Under the pieces are notes generated by a model. That model saw nothing but the letters and a program-made list of their open reading frames with translations. It was not told the origin of the DNA and searched no databases. From NCBI GenBank assembly GCA_036245525.1, contig BTPG01000001.1, forward strand, positions 224,716,545 to 224,780,544: 64,000 nt of DNA. Reading direction: 5' to 3'. Shown here piece after piece: positions 10,017-20,855 of the stretch; within the stretch, counting starts at the first letter, position 1; each line of letters begins with the position of its first letter. Source of the DNA: Semisulcospira habei. Its lineage: Eukaryota; Mollusca; Gastropoda; Semisulcospiridae. The translations under genes and the position numbers were made by a program.

Positions 10017-11138
10017 GGGCTTACTAGTTTCCGTGGATTTGATTGAACACCATTGCGGCATGTGCGTTTTTTGCTTTCTTTCCTATGTTTTGGTTTGGCT
10101 TTATGAAAAAGAATTTCTGGCGGAAATCAAACGTCACACAAGTAATTTGTTGCGTTTTACTGCAGAGATTTGAAAATTTACTTTAAACCAGTTTTAACCA
10201 GCTTTTACCTGTACTCGCATACAAAAGCAAACAAATCATGGAAGCTAATATTTCGTGATTTCACTATTTAGAAATATTAATCTTTTGTGTTGCAGAAGCA
10301 AAGTAATCCCCCGTCCCCCATCCTCAACCCATCCCGTAGCATTATGTAAGGAAAGCATTTTGGAGGAGAAAAATCATTAGAGTGTTGTTTTGGAGGAGAA
10401 AAAAAATGAATAAACAAGAACGGCAAAGCCCTCATGGCACACGTGTATGACTGCTCCAATTCATTTGCCTGGCCTTCAGTGACCTTGACCAATGTGAATT
10501 TGACCTTTCTGACAGGTCACTCTTATGGGCAGGTGTTTATGTGTCAAACGGCAAGCGTACTTTCAAAATCGCGTCTTGTCAACATAAGTGCTTTTTTTAC
10601 GTATTTGTCGACCACCCCTGATCTTTGAACTTTGGAGTGGTCAGCCAAATTATGATGCAAAGGAATGACTTCTTATCAAAAGCCTTTCGTCATGTTTCAC
10701 TGAACTGTTTGCAAAAGTGCCGATAAAACGACATAGGCCCAGTACAGGGACTCGCATTTACGTTCGAACTTGAGCCCAAAATGAGAAGATTTTTATTCTT
10801 TTCCTTTATGTTAGTGGTTGGACTTCCCCCCCCCCCCCCAATCCGCCCTCTATTTTGATTTGGCAGAGGTCGCTTGCCTTTGGGGTTAGCCCCCTCCCCC
10901 CACCCCCACCCCCCTCCCAGCGCTCCGCATACACCTCCACCTTTTAATTTTTTTATAGTAATTTTCGAAAATAACAATTAGTTATACTGCCCGCAGCCCT
11001 GCCCCCTTCCCCCTCCCCATGCCCAAATGATAAATAATATCTTTCTATGCCATTGCTGTACTATACACAACACAAGCCTGTTTCAAATGAAAAATCATTT
11101 TGCCAGGAGGCTACGATTACTAAAAATAAAGTTAGAGG

Positions 11139-11245
11139 CTCTCTCTCTCTCTCTCTTTGTGTGTGTGTGCGCGCGCGCGCATGTGTGTGTGTTTGTGTGT
11201 TTGTGGGTTGTTTTTGTTTTGTGTGTGTGTGTGTGTGTGTGTGTG

Positions 11246-11297
<52 letters not shown>
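11139..11297. repeat. Compound (CT)n(GT)n microsatellite
   Basis: CT run, then interrupted GT runs. It lies immediately left of the inverted LINE segment. Open frames through it are repeat translation only. Confidence 0.9.
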
Positions 11298-11344
11298 TGA
11301 CAATATGAAAAATATCCTCCCACTTTGCTGTCGTCCTTTTTCCT

Positions 11345-12944
11345 TGGGGGTGTTGGGAAATGCGTTTGTCATGATTCTTTCCAAGATTTTGAAAAGTGTA
11401 GGTGAGACCAAGCAGCCTTGTCTGACTCCGACTGTAGTCCTAAACCAGTTTCCTATTTTGCTGTTGAAGCAGACTGCGCTAGTGGAGTTGTTGTAAAGGT
11501 TTGCTATGACTTTGATCAGGTTCGCATTGATGTTGTACAGCTTCATGGTGGACCAAAAGGCGGCATGCCACACCCTGTCAAACGCTTTCTTAAAACCCAC
11601 AAAGACATAATAGAGGTCTTGCTGGTGTCGGATGTACCTCCCACATAGAACTCTCAGGTTGAAGATATGCTCAGTTGCGCTGCGCCTTGGTCTGAAGCCT
11701 GCCTGTTCCTCAGCTATGATTTTCCCTGCCTGTGGCTTCAGCCTGTTCAGTAGGATCTTTAACATGACTTTGCTTGGGTTGCTTATAAGACTGATCGTGT
11801 GATAATTCTGGCATTGATGTAAGTTGCCTTTTTGGGGGAGAGTTATTATAAGTGATTGGGTCCATGGTGTGGGCCAATCCCCTGACTGCCAGATCTTTTT
11901 GCAGATTGTTAGTAAGGCGTTTATCATGTCTTCTCCCCCTTTTTGGACGAGCTCTGCAGGTATATTGTCTGCTCCTGCTGCCTTCCTTTTTTTCAGCGAC
12001 TTCACTGCAGCCTCTGCGTCTTCTCGGAGGATGGAATATTTGCCATTGTTGGTCACAGGTGGGCTGACAAGTATGCCTGGGTCCCCTGTAGCTCGGTGGT
12101 TGTACAAATCTGAGCAGTACTCTGTCCATCTCTTCAGTATGTCTTGGTCTTCTGTAAGACAGTTCCCTTCACTATCTTGGATGATCGAGGAGCGTCCTTG
12201 TTTTACCCTGGTCAGGTCTTTCAGCAATTGATATGCTTTTTGGCTATTATGTTTGTTCAGATTTTCTTCTACGTGTTTACATTGATCTTCACTCCACTTA
12301 TTCTTTGCCTTTTTCATGCTTTTCTTGATATCCTGGTTAATTTCCCTGTATTGTTTAGCTCCTTCTACATCTGATTTCTTTTTCTTTAATTCTTGACGCT
12401 TGTCACATAGAACAAAGATGTCGGCTGTAACCCAAGGTTTCTTTGCTTGTCGGTGTTTGCCAAGGATCTCACTGGCTGTTTGGGTTACAGCAGTGTTAAA
12501 TGTGTCAATCAGTGTGTCCACATCTGGGTCTTTCAGCTTCTCGAGGTGAAACTTGATTCTGCAGGGACCCTGCTTGTTGACCTCCTTTAGGCGGAGTCGG
12601 AAGGTCATCATCACTAAGTCATGGTCGCTTCCAATGTCTGCTCCTGGAAAACGTCTTGTCTTGGCAATGTTCACACTGGTTTGGAAGCGTCTCTTCACCA
12701 TGATGTAGTCAATTTGGTTATGGTGCTCTCCGTTCGTGCCATGTCCATCTTCTGAATGCTTTGTGTAGCCCAAACGTGTTCATCAGCTTTAGATCATTAA
12801 AGCTGGCAAATTACAGGAGCCTTAAGCCTCTGTCGTTGGTCTTTGCACTGCAGTAGCGTCCGCATGTGCCTTTCCAGTTCCTAGCAGCATCCTCTCCTAC
12901 TTTGGCATTCCAGTCTCCCTGCATCACAAGAATGTCTTTGTGTG
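11345..12944 (-). mobile_element. Non-LTR retrotransposon, inverted 5' segment (endonuclease to RT)
   Basis: Reading leftwards from 12944, the minus strand encodes the end of an endonuclease (QGDWNAKVG, then HHNQIDYIMVKRRF and SDHDLV) and a reverse transcriptase up to GVRQGCLVSPTLFKI. RT landmarks KAAGADNIPAELVQKGG and EEQAGFRPRRS are present. The catalytic FADD region is missing: coding homology stops near 11345, just before it. The frame is largely open to about 12773. It is the 5' part of the same LINE whose 3' part follows on the plus strand at 12945. The two lie head to head, as in twin-primed insertions. The clade is not assigned with certainty. Confidence 0.75.
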
Positions 12945-13690
12945 GTGGAAAAGCTGGACAGTACAACCATTGCGTATGGGATGGAAATCAGTGCAGAGAA
13001 GACCAAACTGATGACAAATAAAACCAGTGGCATTGGCACTGACGTCATGATTGGAAGCCAAAAACTGGAAACAGTTAATAAATTCAAATACTTAGGAGCC
13101 ATTGTGACAGATGAGGGATCAAAACCAGAAATACTGTCCAGGATTGCGCAGACAATAACAGCACTGACAAGACTGAAGACCATTTGGAAGGACCCAAACA
13201 TGACACTCTGCTCCAAGATCAGACTGATGTGCTCCTTAGTCATCTCAGTGTTCTTGTATGCCTGCGAGTCATGGACCCACACAGCAGACCTTGAAAGGAG
13301 GATACAAGACATGTTTTCGAAGGCTGCTTGGCATTTCATACAGAGATCACATCACGAACGAGGAAGTTGGAAGCAGAATCAGGCAAGCCATCGGCCCTAT
13401 AAAGACCTATTAGCCATTGTGAAAAAAACGCAAACTGAAGTGGTATGGGCATGCCACGTGTTCAACAGGGCTTGCCCAAACAATCCTGCAGGGCACTGTG
13501 CAAGGAGGACGAAGGAGAGGAAGACAGAGGAAAATATGGGAGGACAATATCACAGAGTGGACAGGACTGAGGCTGGGCGATACGCTAAGAATGGCAGAGA
13601 ACAGAGTGGAATGGAGGGAGCTGGCTGCCAAGTCATCAGGGGTGCCCCAACGGTCGGCAAGACTACGGGATATAGATAGAAATAGATAGT
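12945..13690 (+). mobile_element. Non-LTR retrotransposon, 3' segment (RT thumb to C-terminus)
   Basis: The plus strand encodes the continuation of RT downstream of FADD: VEKLDSTTIAYGMEISAEKT, FKYLGAIVTDEGSK and LYACESWT, then the C-terminal region with GGRRRGRQRKIWEDNITEW. One or more frameshifts lie near 13325-13440, where the reading moves between frames. The end reads into AGATAGAAATAGATAG at about 13690. With 11345-12944 it forms one inserted, inverted and now inactive copy. Confidence 0.75.
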
Positions 13691-13851
13691 TGGGAAATGG
13701 CAAACATTCAGAAAGGGCCATTGAAGTGCGTCAAGTTTCACTTCGAAAGGCCAGCACGTTTTTACATTATGAACATTATTGGCACTGACTGAACCAGAAG
13801 GTCCCAGGCTGTAAAGATAGAAGGGGACGGAGCTACAGTAGCACAACGTCT

Positions 13852-13937
13852 TCAGGCCCACGACGGCCGCAGTGGGCCCGCGCACAGCCGTGCGCGGGCC
13901 TACTGCGGCCGTCGTGGGCCCGAGGTCCTTTCCTTAC
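13852..13937. repeat. Family E GC-rich hairpin, copy E4
   Basis: Almost perfect palindrome GGCCCACGACGGCCGCAGTG / its complement around GCACAGCCGTGC. It lies between the LINE and the LTR element. The rest of 13691-14053 shows nothing recognisable. Confidence 0.8.
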
Positions 13938-14053
13938 TGGGAGGCGACTCGAAAGGATCGAGACACAAGGCGTTATTATATGTTACCCCTCTTTGCGCAT
14001 GTAGCCACAAGCACTGCACACATTACCGTTGACAGCACGCGCAAGGGGATTAA

Positions 14054-14058
14054 CCTTC
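14054..14058. repeat. Target site duplication, left
   Basis: CCTTC directly before the left LTR; the same five bases follow the right LTR at 22571-22575. Confidence 0.9.
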
Positions 14059-15778
14059 TGTCACGTAACGGATGTGACATGTTGTTTTATTTTTTCGCCA
14101 AGTCGTTTTTTTGTTAATAAATGTAGATCGCCGAATTCTGTAAATAGCCTTAGTTTAGGGAAGTTAAGTTAATAAATGTAGTGTGAGCGTAATCGTAAAG
14201 CCCGTGCAGCAAGCTTAACAGTGAGCGAGTACAGCGGTTGCACGCTTTAGCCAAGTAGCTTTAACCGAACAGTGTTCAGAAGTAAAGTTAAACTGCAAGG
14301 TAGCAGAAGGATATTACAGTCAGTCAGCGGAGTTAGCCAGCGAAGTGAGAGTCTGGGTCAGGGTGCGGCCTCGTTTGGAGCCCTTGACAAGCTGTGTGAG
14401 GGTTGTTTTACCCTCCCTGCAAGACCACGGCCAGTGTTCCTGGGTGTGGGTGTCCCGAGAGACTTGTGACCACGGCTGCTACTCACCAGAAGACCCCTCC
14501 GGTTCGTCTTCGTCTTGTTTTGTCTCGTCCTGCCGGAGGACTCACCAGTGACAGGTATTTACTCATGCCATTTTCCTCAGTTAGCTGCCGTGCTCTCGGG
14601 TGTGTGAATGTGTATATAGGTGCGGAAGGGTATGTTCGTCTAGTTTTTTAGTGATGTTTTAATCGAGGCTTTAACCATGTTTTTTAGGTTGGGTTGTAAT
14701 GTGGTGGGTGTCGGATTTAGTTGTTTATGTCGGCTGTCGCCGAGTGAATATATTTAAAGGGCCATGTTGTAAAATGAATTAAAGTGGGTATCCTTTCAAA
14801 TATATCTGTATTAGTCCTAGATGCAATGTAATAAGATTGTCACGTTGGGCGGTTGCTGGTGATTATTTCATGTCGTTGTATGTGCATGTGGATATTTTGA
14901 TAATGTTGGTTTTAGCAGTGGCAATGTTATTATACAAAAGTGGTTGTGCTAGCTTAATGTTAGTGTGATGGAATAGTGCAGACCTGGTAAATGTTGAATG
15001 TACATAGGAAGCTTTCATATCCGTGATTGTATATTTAATATGGCCAAGGCGGATATTAGGGTGAGACGAGACACAACTCACGTGGTTTGGGAGTAGGTGC
15101 GTGTCAAATAGGCCAGAATTAACTGTGTTGGCACTTTGACTGACAATGCGCCCTTTTCCAGTGCACTGGCTTTGAAGATTGGCTTCGAAGATTTCGTCGT
15201 TCTTCGATCTCATCCACGACCAACGGTGACGCATCATCGGGAGTCGGAACGCCTTCGCTAGCCGGTCCTGTTGGACAAGTACGTTGGGCTACAGCAGGCT
15301 GATTCTACGTTCTGAGCGTCGGTCACAGGCGTGCGTGGGCAAGCGCGGCTACGGTGCTCTGTGGTGTAGGGGTAGTACTCTTACTTTACGAGCCACCCTG
15401 TCTAGTGTGGGACAGAGGACACTGTACAGAGACAAAGTTACCCGCCTTGTATAGCCGTTGGCCATATTAGTCATTTTCGTCTGTTAGTCATATTCACCTG
15501 TTAGTCATATTCACCTGTTACTCATTTTCACTTGTTAGTCATTTTTTATATGTTAATCTTTTTTAAGGGTTAATACGTTATGAGTGCATGTGTGGGTATG
15601 TGTGAGTGTGTGGGGCGTTAGGGGGTTGGGGTGGGGGTTCGAGTAAGAGTAGGTAATAAAGGATTTGTTTGTTGTTTATCGCTGGCGTTGTGTTATTTAT
15701 TTAGAGTGGGTGGGTTTTCTCGAGTGTCTGCACTCATATTGTCCACGGCGGCCTGACTCCGTCAGGCGTGTCGTGACA
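14059..15778 (+). repeat. Left long terminal repeat
   Basis: 1720 bp, starting TGTCACG and ending CGTGACA (7-bp terminal inverted repeats). A TATA-like TGTATATAGG lies at 14611-14620 and AATAAA at 15655-15660. About five copies of a 17-bp motif (TTAGTCATATTCACCTG type) lie at 15466-15552. Confidence 0.93.
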
Positions 15779-15782
15779 TATT

Positions 15783-15799
15783 TGGTGGCAGCGGTGGGA
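15783..15799 (+). promoter_or_regulatory. Primer binding site for tRNA-Leu
   Basis: TGGTGGCAGCGGTGGGA, four bases after the LTR. It is complementary to the 3' end of a eukaryotic tRNA-Leu (…CCACCGCTGCCACCA), from knowledge of that tRNA family. It primes minus-strand DNA synthesis. Confidence 0.85.
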
Positions 15800-16148
15800 T
15801 AAGGATTAGGGGGAGGTAACGGATTAGGTAGATTAGGGTATTTTTGTGCGCCAGTGACCGTTTGTTCGTGTTGTGGTACGAGTAAGATTTAGCGGGCGGT
15901 TGGCGGGAGTGGGGGCGTATTGCGCCAGGGGCCACGGCCAGAGAGTGCAGTGCGCATAAACGAGGGGTGGCATGAGTGGTTGCCTCTCATTACTCAGGTA
16001 CCGAGTGGTGAGGACCCTTCGGCTCTTGTCACTGTCTAGTCCTTATTCGTTGTTTGTATTCTGTGTATTTATTTGTTTTGTTTTTTCTTTGTCAGGGGTC
16101 CTGCTGGGGAGCAGTTGTCGTCGCTGCCTCCGTGACACCCACACCAGG

Positions 16149-16322
16149 ATGCCCCCTAAACGGGATACCAGGGCCACCCGTGCCACGTCGGGGCACGACC
16201 CTGAGTCCGAGGGTGGTGGTGCAGGGGATGAGGGTCCAGGAGAGAGAGGAGCCACTTTGGCCACTCCCTCTCGGAAGGAAACGGTGGTGAGTACCCTTAC
16301 CCGTACTCTCACTGCAGCATGA
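16149..16322 (+). pseudogene. Probable Gag N-terminus, cut by in-frame TGA
   Basis: ATG at 16149 opens a 57-codon segment starting MPPKRDTRATRATSGHD, in the same frame as the long reading frame that follows. The TGA at 16320-16322 interrupts it, and the frame is then open through 16365 onward. It could be the original Gag start or a separate leader peptide. The shared frame favours a broken Gag. Confidence 0.6.
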
Positions 16323-16364
16323 CTGACACCCAGTAGGGATCAGGAAAGTAAAGAGGGGTTAGGG

Positions 16365-19352
16365 GTGATGGTAAACCCATATGAGCAGTATAAAGTGCTA
16401 GGAGAGGGCCTAGGACTTAGTGGGGGAGCCCTAACCCAGTTCATCCTGTCCGAAGTTAGGAGAGAGGAAGAAAAACGGGAACGTGACCTAGAGCGTAGGG
16501 CGTTAGAGAGGCAGCTCCAGATGGACCGTGAGGCGGTAGAGAGACGGCTCCAGATGGACCGCGAGGCAGTAGAGAAGCAGCGTCAGATGGACCGCGAGGC
16601 AGCCGAGAGACGGCTCCAGATGGACCGTGAGGCAGCAGAGCAAGCTAGGCGGGATGACTTAGCATTGACCGAACGTAAGCTAGCTGCCGCGGAACAAGCA
16701 CGGAGAGAGGAGCTAGCTGCCGCGGAACAAGCACGGAAAGAAGAGCTCGTCGCGGCCGAAACGCGGCTTAGATTACAGTTAGCAGCATCGGAAAAGAAGT
16801 CAGTTACGGAGTCTAGTCAGCATTACTCGCTCAAGATGCGTCCGTTAGAGGATAAGGAAGATGTGGAATCTTACCTTCAGCTCTTTGAGAGAGTAGCCGA
16901 AACCCAGGGGTGGCCGAAAGAGGTATGGGGGATCAGGTTAGCACCTCTATTGCAGGGGGAGGCCCGTGATGCATACCTTAGGCTGACGGTAGAGCAAGGG
17001 AAAGATTTTGAGGTGGTGAGGGAGACCTTATTGAGAAGATTCAGGCGTGACGCTGAATATTACAGGCGCCAGTTTCGCGAAGCCAAAAAGGAGAGTCTCG
17101 AAACGTTTCCCCAGTTGTTCGTTAGGTTAAAGACCTCAGTCAAGCGTTGGTTCACTTTAGCCCATAAGAACATAGAGGACGTAGAACAAGTGCTAGACAT
17201 GTTTCTGTCTGAGCAACTTTATGCTATTATGAATGCAGACCTTGAAATGTTCGTTAGGGAAAAACGTCCTAGGAATGGTGAAGAGGCCGCGGAGCTAGCG
17301 CAGCTCCATATCGACACCAAACGGGCAGTCTCGCGTCCATTGGGTGGGGGGCCGATTCGTCCGCCGTTTAAGAAGGACAAAGGGTCGAATAAACCCCCTG
17401 AGACCAAAGCAGAACACAGGACAGCACCAGCTAGTTCAGGCAGAGGGACTGGTGAACGGCTGTGTTTTAAGTGCAACAAACCAGGGCACGTAGCAAGGAA
17501 CTGTCAGAGTAAGGCGTCAGTTAACCAAGTCACCATTGCCTCTGAGATAGTAGCCGTAATGACAGAGCCCGTGACCGTAGGGATGCGGACGATCCGGCCC
17601 TACGACCCGTGGAGTAAGGGATTAGCCAAGGGAAAGGAAGTTCGTATCATGCGTGATACCGGCGCGGATATGAGTGCGATCGCCGCCAAGTGGATAGAAC
17701 CCAGGGATTTTACAGGTCGGTTCATAGACGTCAATCCCGTCGACCATACTAAGTCCGATAAGTATCCGACTGCATGGGTTGAAATCGATTCCCCATTCGT
17801 GCGAGGGACGATCGAACTTATCGTAATGGAGCGCATGGGACCAGACGTAATCCTAGGAAACTGGGTGACTTTTTCAGATGGGAAACGTAGTCCCGTATCC
17901 ATTGATGCCAGTGAGTGTGCTATGGCAGCAGCAGTCCAAACTCGAGCTCAGGTTCAGAGGGAAAAGGGGGGAGAGAAAGCGCTTAAAGTCGTTAGGCAGG
18001 CCGATCTCAATGTGACTCCTGCCCAGCTGATAGAGTGGCAAAACCAGGACGAAACTCTAGCTCGCGCTAGGAAGTTGGCCGAAGAGGGCCGAGCAATTCC
18101 GTCAGGGAAAAGTCTGATAGAATTTTGCAGGAGGAAGGGAATTCTGTATCGGGTCTATAGCAAAGGAGGCAGCCAAACGTCCCAGTTAGTCGTCCCGAAG
18201 CCCTTGAGGGAGACTGTAATGCGTTTAGCGCATGACCCACCGATGGGGGGGCATTTGGGAGGCAAGAGAACCCGGGAACGCATTTGGGGTACTTTCTATT
18301 GGCCGGGGCTGTGTGCTCAAGTTCGCAGGTACTGTGAGTCGTGCGAACAATGTCAGAAAGTAGTACCAAGAGGGAGAGTACCACGGGTTCCTATGCAACA
18401 GCTTCCGCTAGTAGAAGAACCATTTCAGAGAGTAGCGGTAGACATTGTGGGGCCTATTGCTCCAGCTTCCGACAGAGGAAACCGGTTCATTCTCGTGACC
18501 GTCGATTACGCCACTCGATACCCCGAGGCAGTACCTTTAAAGGGGATCGAAGCAGAAAGGGTCGCTGAGGCATTGTTAGAAATATGGTCTAGGGTGGGAA
18601 TTTCGAGGGAGGTGCTCACCGACCAAGGGTCCCAGTTCACCTCACAAGTGATGTCTGAAGTCAACCGTTTGCTGTGCATACAAGGCAAGTGTACTACTCC
18701 TTACCATCCGCAGGCAAATGGCCTAGTCGAACGTTTCAACGGTACCTTGGTGTCCATGTTGAAGAAGTTAGCTAGCGAGCAACCTCGATGTTGGGACAGA
18801 TACATTCCCTCATTGCTGTTTGCGTACAGGGAGGTTCCTCAGGAATCGACGGGGTTCGCGCCGTTCGAGTTATTGTACGGCAAGACTGTAAGGGGGCCCA
18901 TGTCAGTTCTACGGGATCTGTGGACGAAAGAGCAGATGGGAGAAGAGGTGAGAGACGCAAGCCAGTACGTGGTAGATTTACGGAATCGCATTGAAGAGAC
19001 GTGCAGGTTAGCGCAACAGAATTTGAAGCTAGCTTCGAAAAAGCAGAAACAGCACTTTGACCGCAGAGCCAAACCACGCAGTTTTAATGCAGGAGACAAG
19101 GTTTTGTTGTTACTTCCCGTTAAACACAACAAGCTGGAGATGGCTTGGCAGGGGCCATTCGAAGTTCTAGAGAGAGTCGGAGAGTGTGACTACAGGGTAC
19201 GGGTGGGCAGTAAAAATAAACTGTACCATGCAAATCTGTTGAAAAAGTTCCAAGAACGAGTGTCAGTAGCTACAGTAGTGATAGATGAGCAGGACGGAGA
19301 TGAGGGGGGAGAGGCATTCGTGGTGGTAAAGGAAGTACCCACCATTCCTTAA
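16365..19352 (+). CDS. Gag-protease-integrase polyprotein of the LTR element
   Basis: Open for 995 codons; the first ATG is at 16368 (the codon before it is GTG). Order by residue: coiled-coil Gag with repeated QMDREA blocks (about 45-90), capsid-like region, CCHC zinc knuckle CFKCNKPGHVARNC (367-380), aspartic protease MRDTGADMSA with D431, an HHCC zinc module of integrase (about 620-665), and the integrase core with D693, D753 and E789 (35 residues between the last two). A GPF-type module (AWQGPFEVLERVGECDYRV) near the C-terminus follows. The reading frame ends at TAA 19350-19352, but the same frame stays open beyond it into RT. The proteins package RNA, mature the polyprotein and insert the cDNA. 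Confidence 0.9.
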   Translation: MMVNPYEQYKVLGEGLGLSGGALTQFILSEVRREEEKRERDLERRALERQLQMDREAVERRLQMDREAVEKQRQMDREAAERRLQMDREAAEQARRDDLALTERKLAAAEQARREELAAAEQARKEELVAAETRLRLQLAASEKKSVTESSQHYSLKMRPLEDKEDVESYLQLFERVAETQGWPKEVWGIRLAPLLQGEARDAYLRLTVEQGKDFEVVRETLLRRFRRDAEYYRRQFREAKKESLETFPQLFVRLKTSVKRWFTLAHKNIEDVEQVLDMFLSEQLYAIMNADLEMFVREKRPRNGEEAAELAQLHIDTKRAVSRPLGGGPIRPPFKKDKGSNKPPETKAEHRTAPASSGRGTGERLCFKCNKPGHVARNCQSKASVNQVTIASEIVAVMTEPVTVGMRTIRPYDPWSKGLAKGKEVRIMRDTGADMSAIAAKWIEPRDFTGRFIDVNPVDHTKSDKYPTAWVEIDSPFVRGTIELIVMERMGPDVILGNWVTFSDGKRSPVSIDASECAMAAAVQTRAQVQREKGGEKALKVVRQADLNVTPAQLIEWQNQDETLARARKLAEEGRAIPSGKSLIEFCRRKGILYRVYSKGGSQTSQLVVPKPLRETVMRLAHDPPMGGHLGGKRTRERIWGTFYWPGLCAQVRRYCESCEQCQKVVPRGRVPRVPMQQLPLVEEPFQRVAVDIVGPIAPASDRGNRFILVTVDYATRYPEAVPLKGIEAERVAEALLEIWSRVGISREVLTDQGSQFTSQVMSEVNRLLCIQGKCTTPYHPQANGLVERFNGTLVSMLKKLASEQPRCWDRYIPSLLFAYREVPQESTGFAPFELLYGKTVRGPMSVLRDLWTKEQMGEEVRDASQYVVDLRNRIEETCRLAQQNLKLASKKQKQHFDRRAKPRSFNAGDKVLLLLPVKHNKLEMAWQGPFEVLERVGECDYRVRVGSKNKLYHANLLKKFQERVSVATVVIDEQDGDEGGEAFVVVKEVPTIP

Positions 19353-20779
19353 GTAGCGTCTGAAGGACCCTCTGACGTCCATCTTGATCCTAACTGTCCA
19401 GAGATCCATTCTAGTATAGAAGCTCTGACTGTCCAGTTTAAGGATATTTTGACAGATTATCCGTTGAGTACGACACTAGACTCATGTGAAATCCATTTGA
19501 CTGATGAAGCGCCGGTGAGAACGAAGCAACATCCTCTACCTCATTCTCAGCTAGAGGTAGTGAAAGCCGAAGTAGATGCTATGCTAGAGATGGGAGTAAT
19601 CGAGAGAGCCAATTCCCCATACAACTCACCGATCGTCTTGGTGAAGAAGAAAGATGGCACTGTTAGGTTTTGTGTGGATTTTAGAAAACTGAATCAAAAG
19701 GTCGTGTTCGATGCTGAACCAATGCCTGACGTGGAGTACCTATTTTCCTTACTCTCCAAGGCTAAGTACTTAAGTAAGTTAGACCTAGCTAAAGGCTACT
19801 GGCAGGTACCCATGTTAGAGAGCGACAAACCGAAAACTGCCTTCACCACACCGGCAGGGCAATTTCAGTGGAAGGTAATGCCTTTCGGGTTAAAGACGGC
19901 AGGGGCAATCTTTTCCCGAATGATGAGGAGGTTACTAGAACCTTTGCGATTGACGGAAGTTAGCAATTTCATGGACGACGTCATGATTGCTTCCTCCACT
20001 AAAGAACGTCACTTACAGTGTATTGCCCAGCTCTTTGGTAGGCTAAGAGAGGTCCAGTTGGCGGCCAGACCTACAAAGTGTTACTTGGGGTTCAAGCAAT
20101 TGGAATATCTGGGGCATACAGTGGGTAAAGGTCAGATAAAACCAGAGGGAGACAAGATGCAGCGGATAAAAGACGCGCCGCGACCACAAACAAAGAAACA
20201 AGTCAGATCGTTTCTTGGGTTGGCAAATTATTACCGCCGGTTCGTTCCTAACTTTGCGGCCATAGCAGCCCCACTAACCGACCTAACCAAGGGAGGAAAG
20301 ACTGGACAGATCGGTTGGAACGATGCATGTGAGACAGCATTTGAGACGCTGAAGGCGCGACTGTGTTCAGGTCCTGTGTGCTCATTGCCAGACTTCGATC
20401 GTCTCTTCGTGTTGCAGACAGATGCGTCCGAAGGGGGGGGGGGGTAGGAGCCGTATTATGTCAGGACCATGGTAACGGTTTACAGCCTGTTGCATGCGCG
20501 AGCAAGAAACTATCCAAAGCAGAACGTAACTACTCCACCATCGAAAAGGAGTGTCTTGCAATCGTGTGGGGAATTCACAAATTCCGTCAGTATCTGTATG
20601 GTAGGACATTCGTCGTACAGACCGACCATAGACCATTGCAGTACTTGCAACAAGCTAAATCCACAAACAGTCGACTGATGAGGTGGGCTTTGCAGTTGCA
20701 GCCATTTTCCATTAGAGTGGAAAGCATAGCCGGTAAAGTAAATGTTCCTGCTGACTTTTTGAGTAGGACAGGGTGGTAG
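19353..20779 (+). pseudogene. Reverse transcriptase and RNase H of the LTR element, frameshifted
   Basis: Continues in the frame of the upstream polyprotein after the TAA. RT motifs: SPIVLVKKKDGTVRFCVDFR, LDLAKGYWQV, MPFGLKTAGAIFSRMM, and the catalytic box FMDD (FMDDVMIA, with F in place of the usual Y). The connection reads SFLGLANYYRRFVPNF. At the 12-G run 20433-20444 this frame meets TAG (20445), while RNase H continues in another frame (VGAVLCQ, YSTIEKECLAIVWGIHKFRQ, TDHRPLQYL) to TAG at 20777-20779. RT copies the RNA genome and RNase H removes it. As assembled, the element cannot make an intact RT-RNase H. Confidence 0.88.
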
Positions 20780-20843
20780 AAACCGTAAATGTGGAAGCAG
20801 TATTGGGACAGTCATATAGTAATCAAACCCGGGTGTTTGATCT

Positions 20844-20855
20844 GGGAGGGGGGTA
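20844..20855 (+). promoter_or_regulatory. Polypurine tract
   Basis: GGGAGGGGGGTA immediately before the right LTR; it is the plus-strand primer site for LTR retroelements. Confidence 0.8.

Larger units (their letters stand above)
8542..11130. other. Intergenic region with palindromes and low-complexity DNA
   Basis: No gene is supported here. It holds a family C relative at 8618-8795, AT-rich DNA to 9000, an AGGGGCGGATCTAAGG motif at 9139 that resembles a repeat end, family E copies at 9312 and 9682, a full family A copy at 9804, and C-rich runs at 10826-10920. Confidence 0.55.

Noticed and set aside
14863..15237. 124-codon minus-strand frame present in both LTRs (also 21655-22029)
   Set aside because: It is duplicated only because it lies in the LTR. 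It has no recognised domain and LTRs are not expected to code here.
16043..16312. Antisense frames across the retrotransposon Gag leader
   Set aside because: GC-rich shadow frames of the sense coding region.
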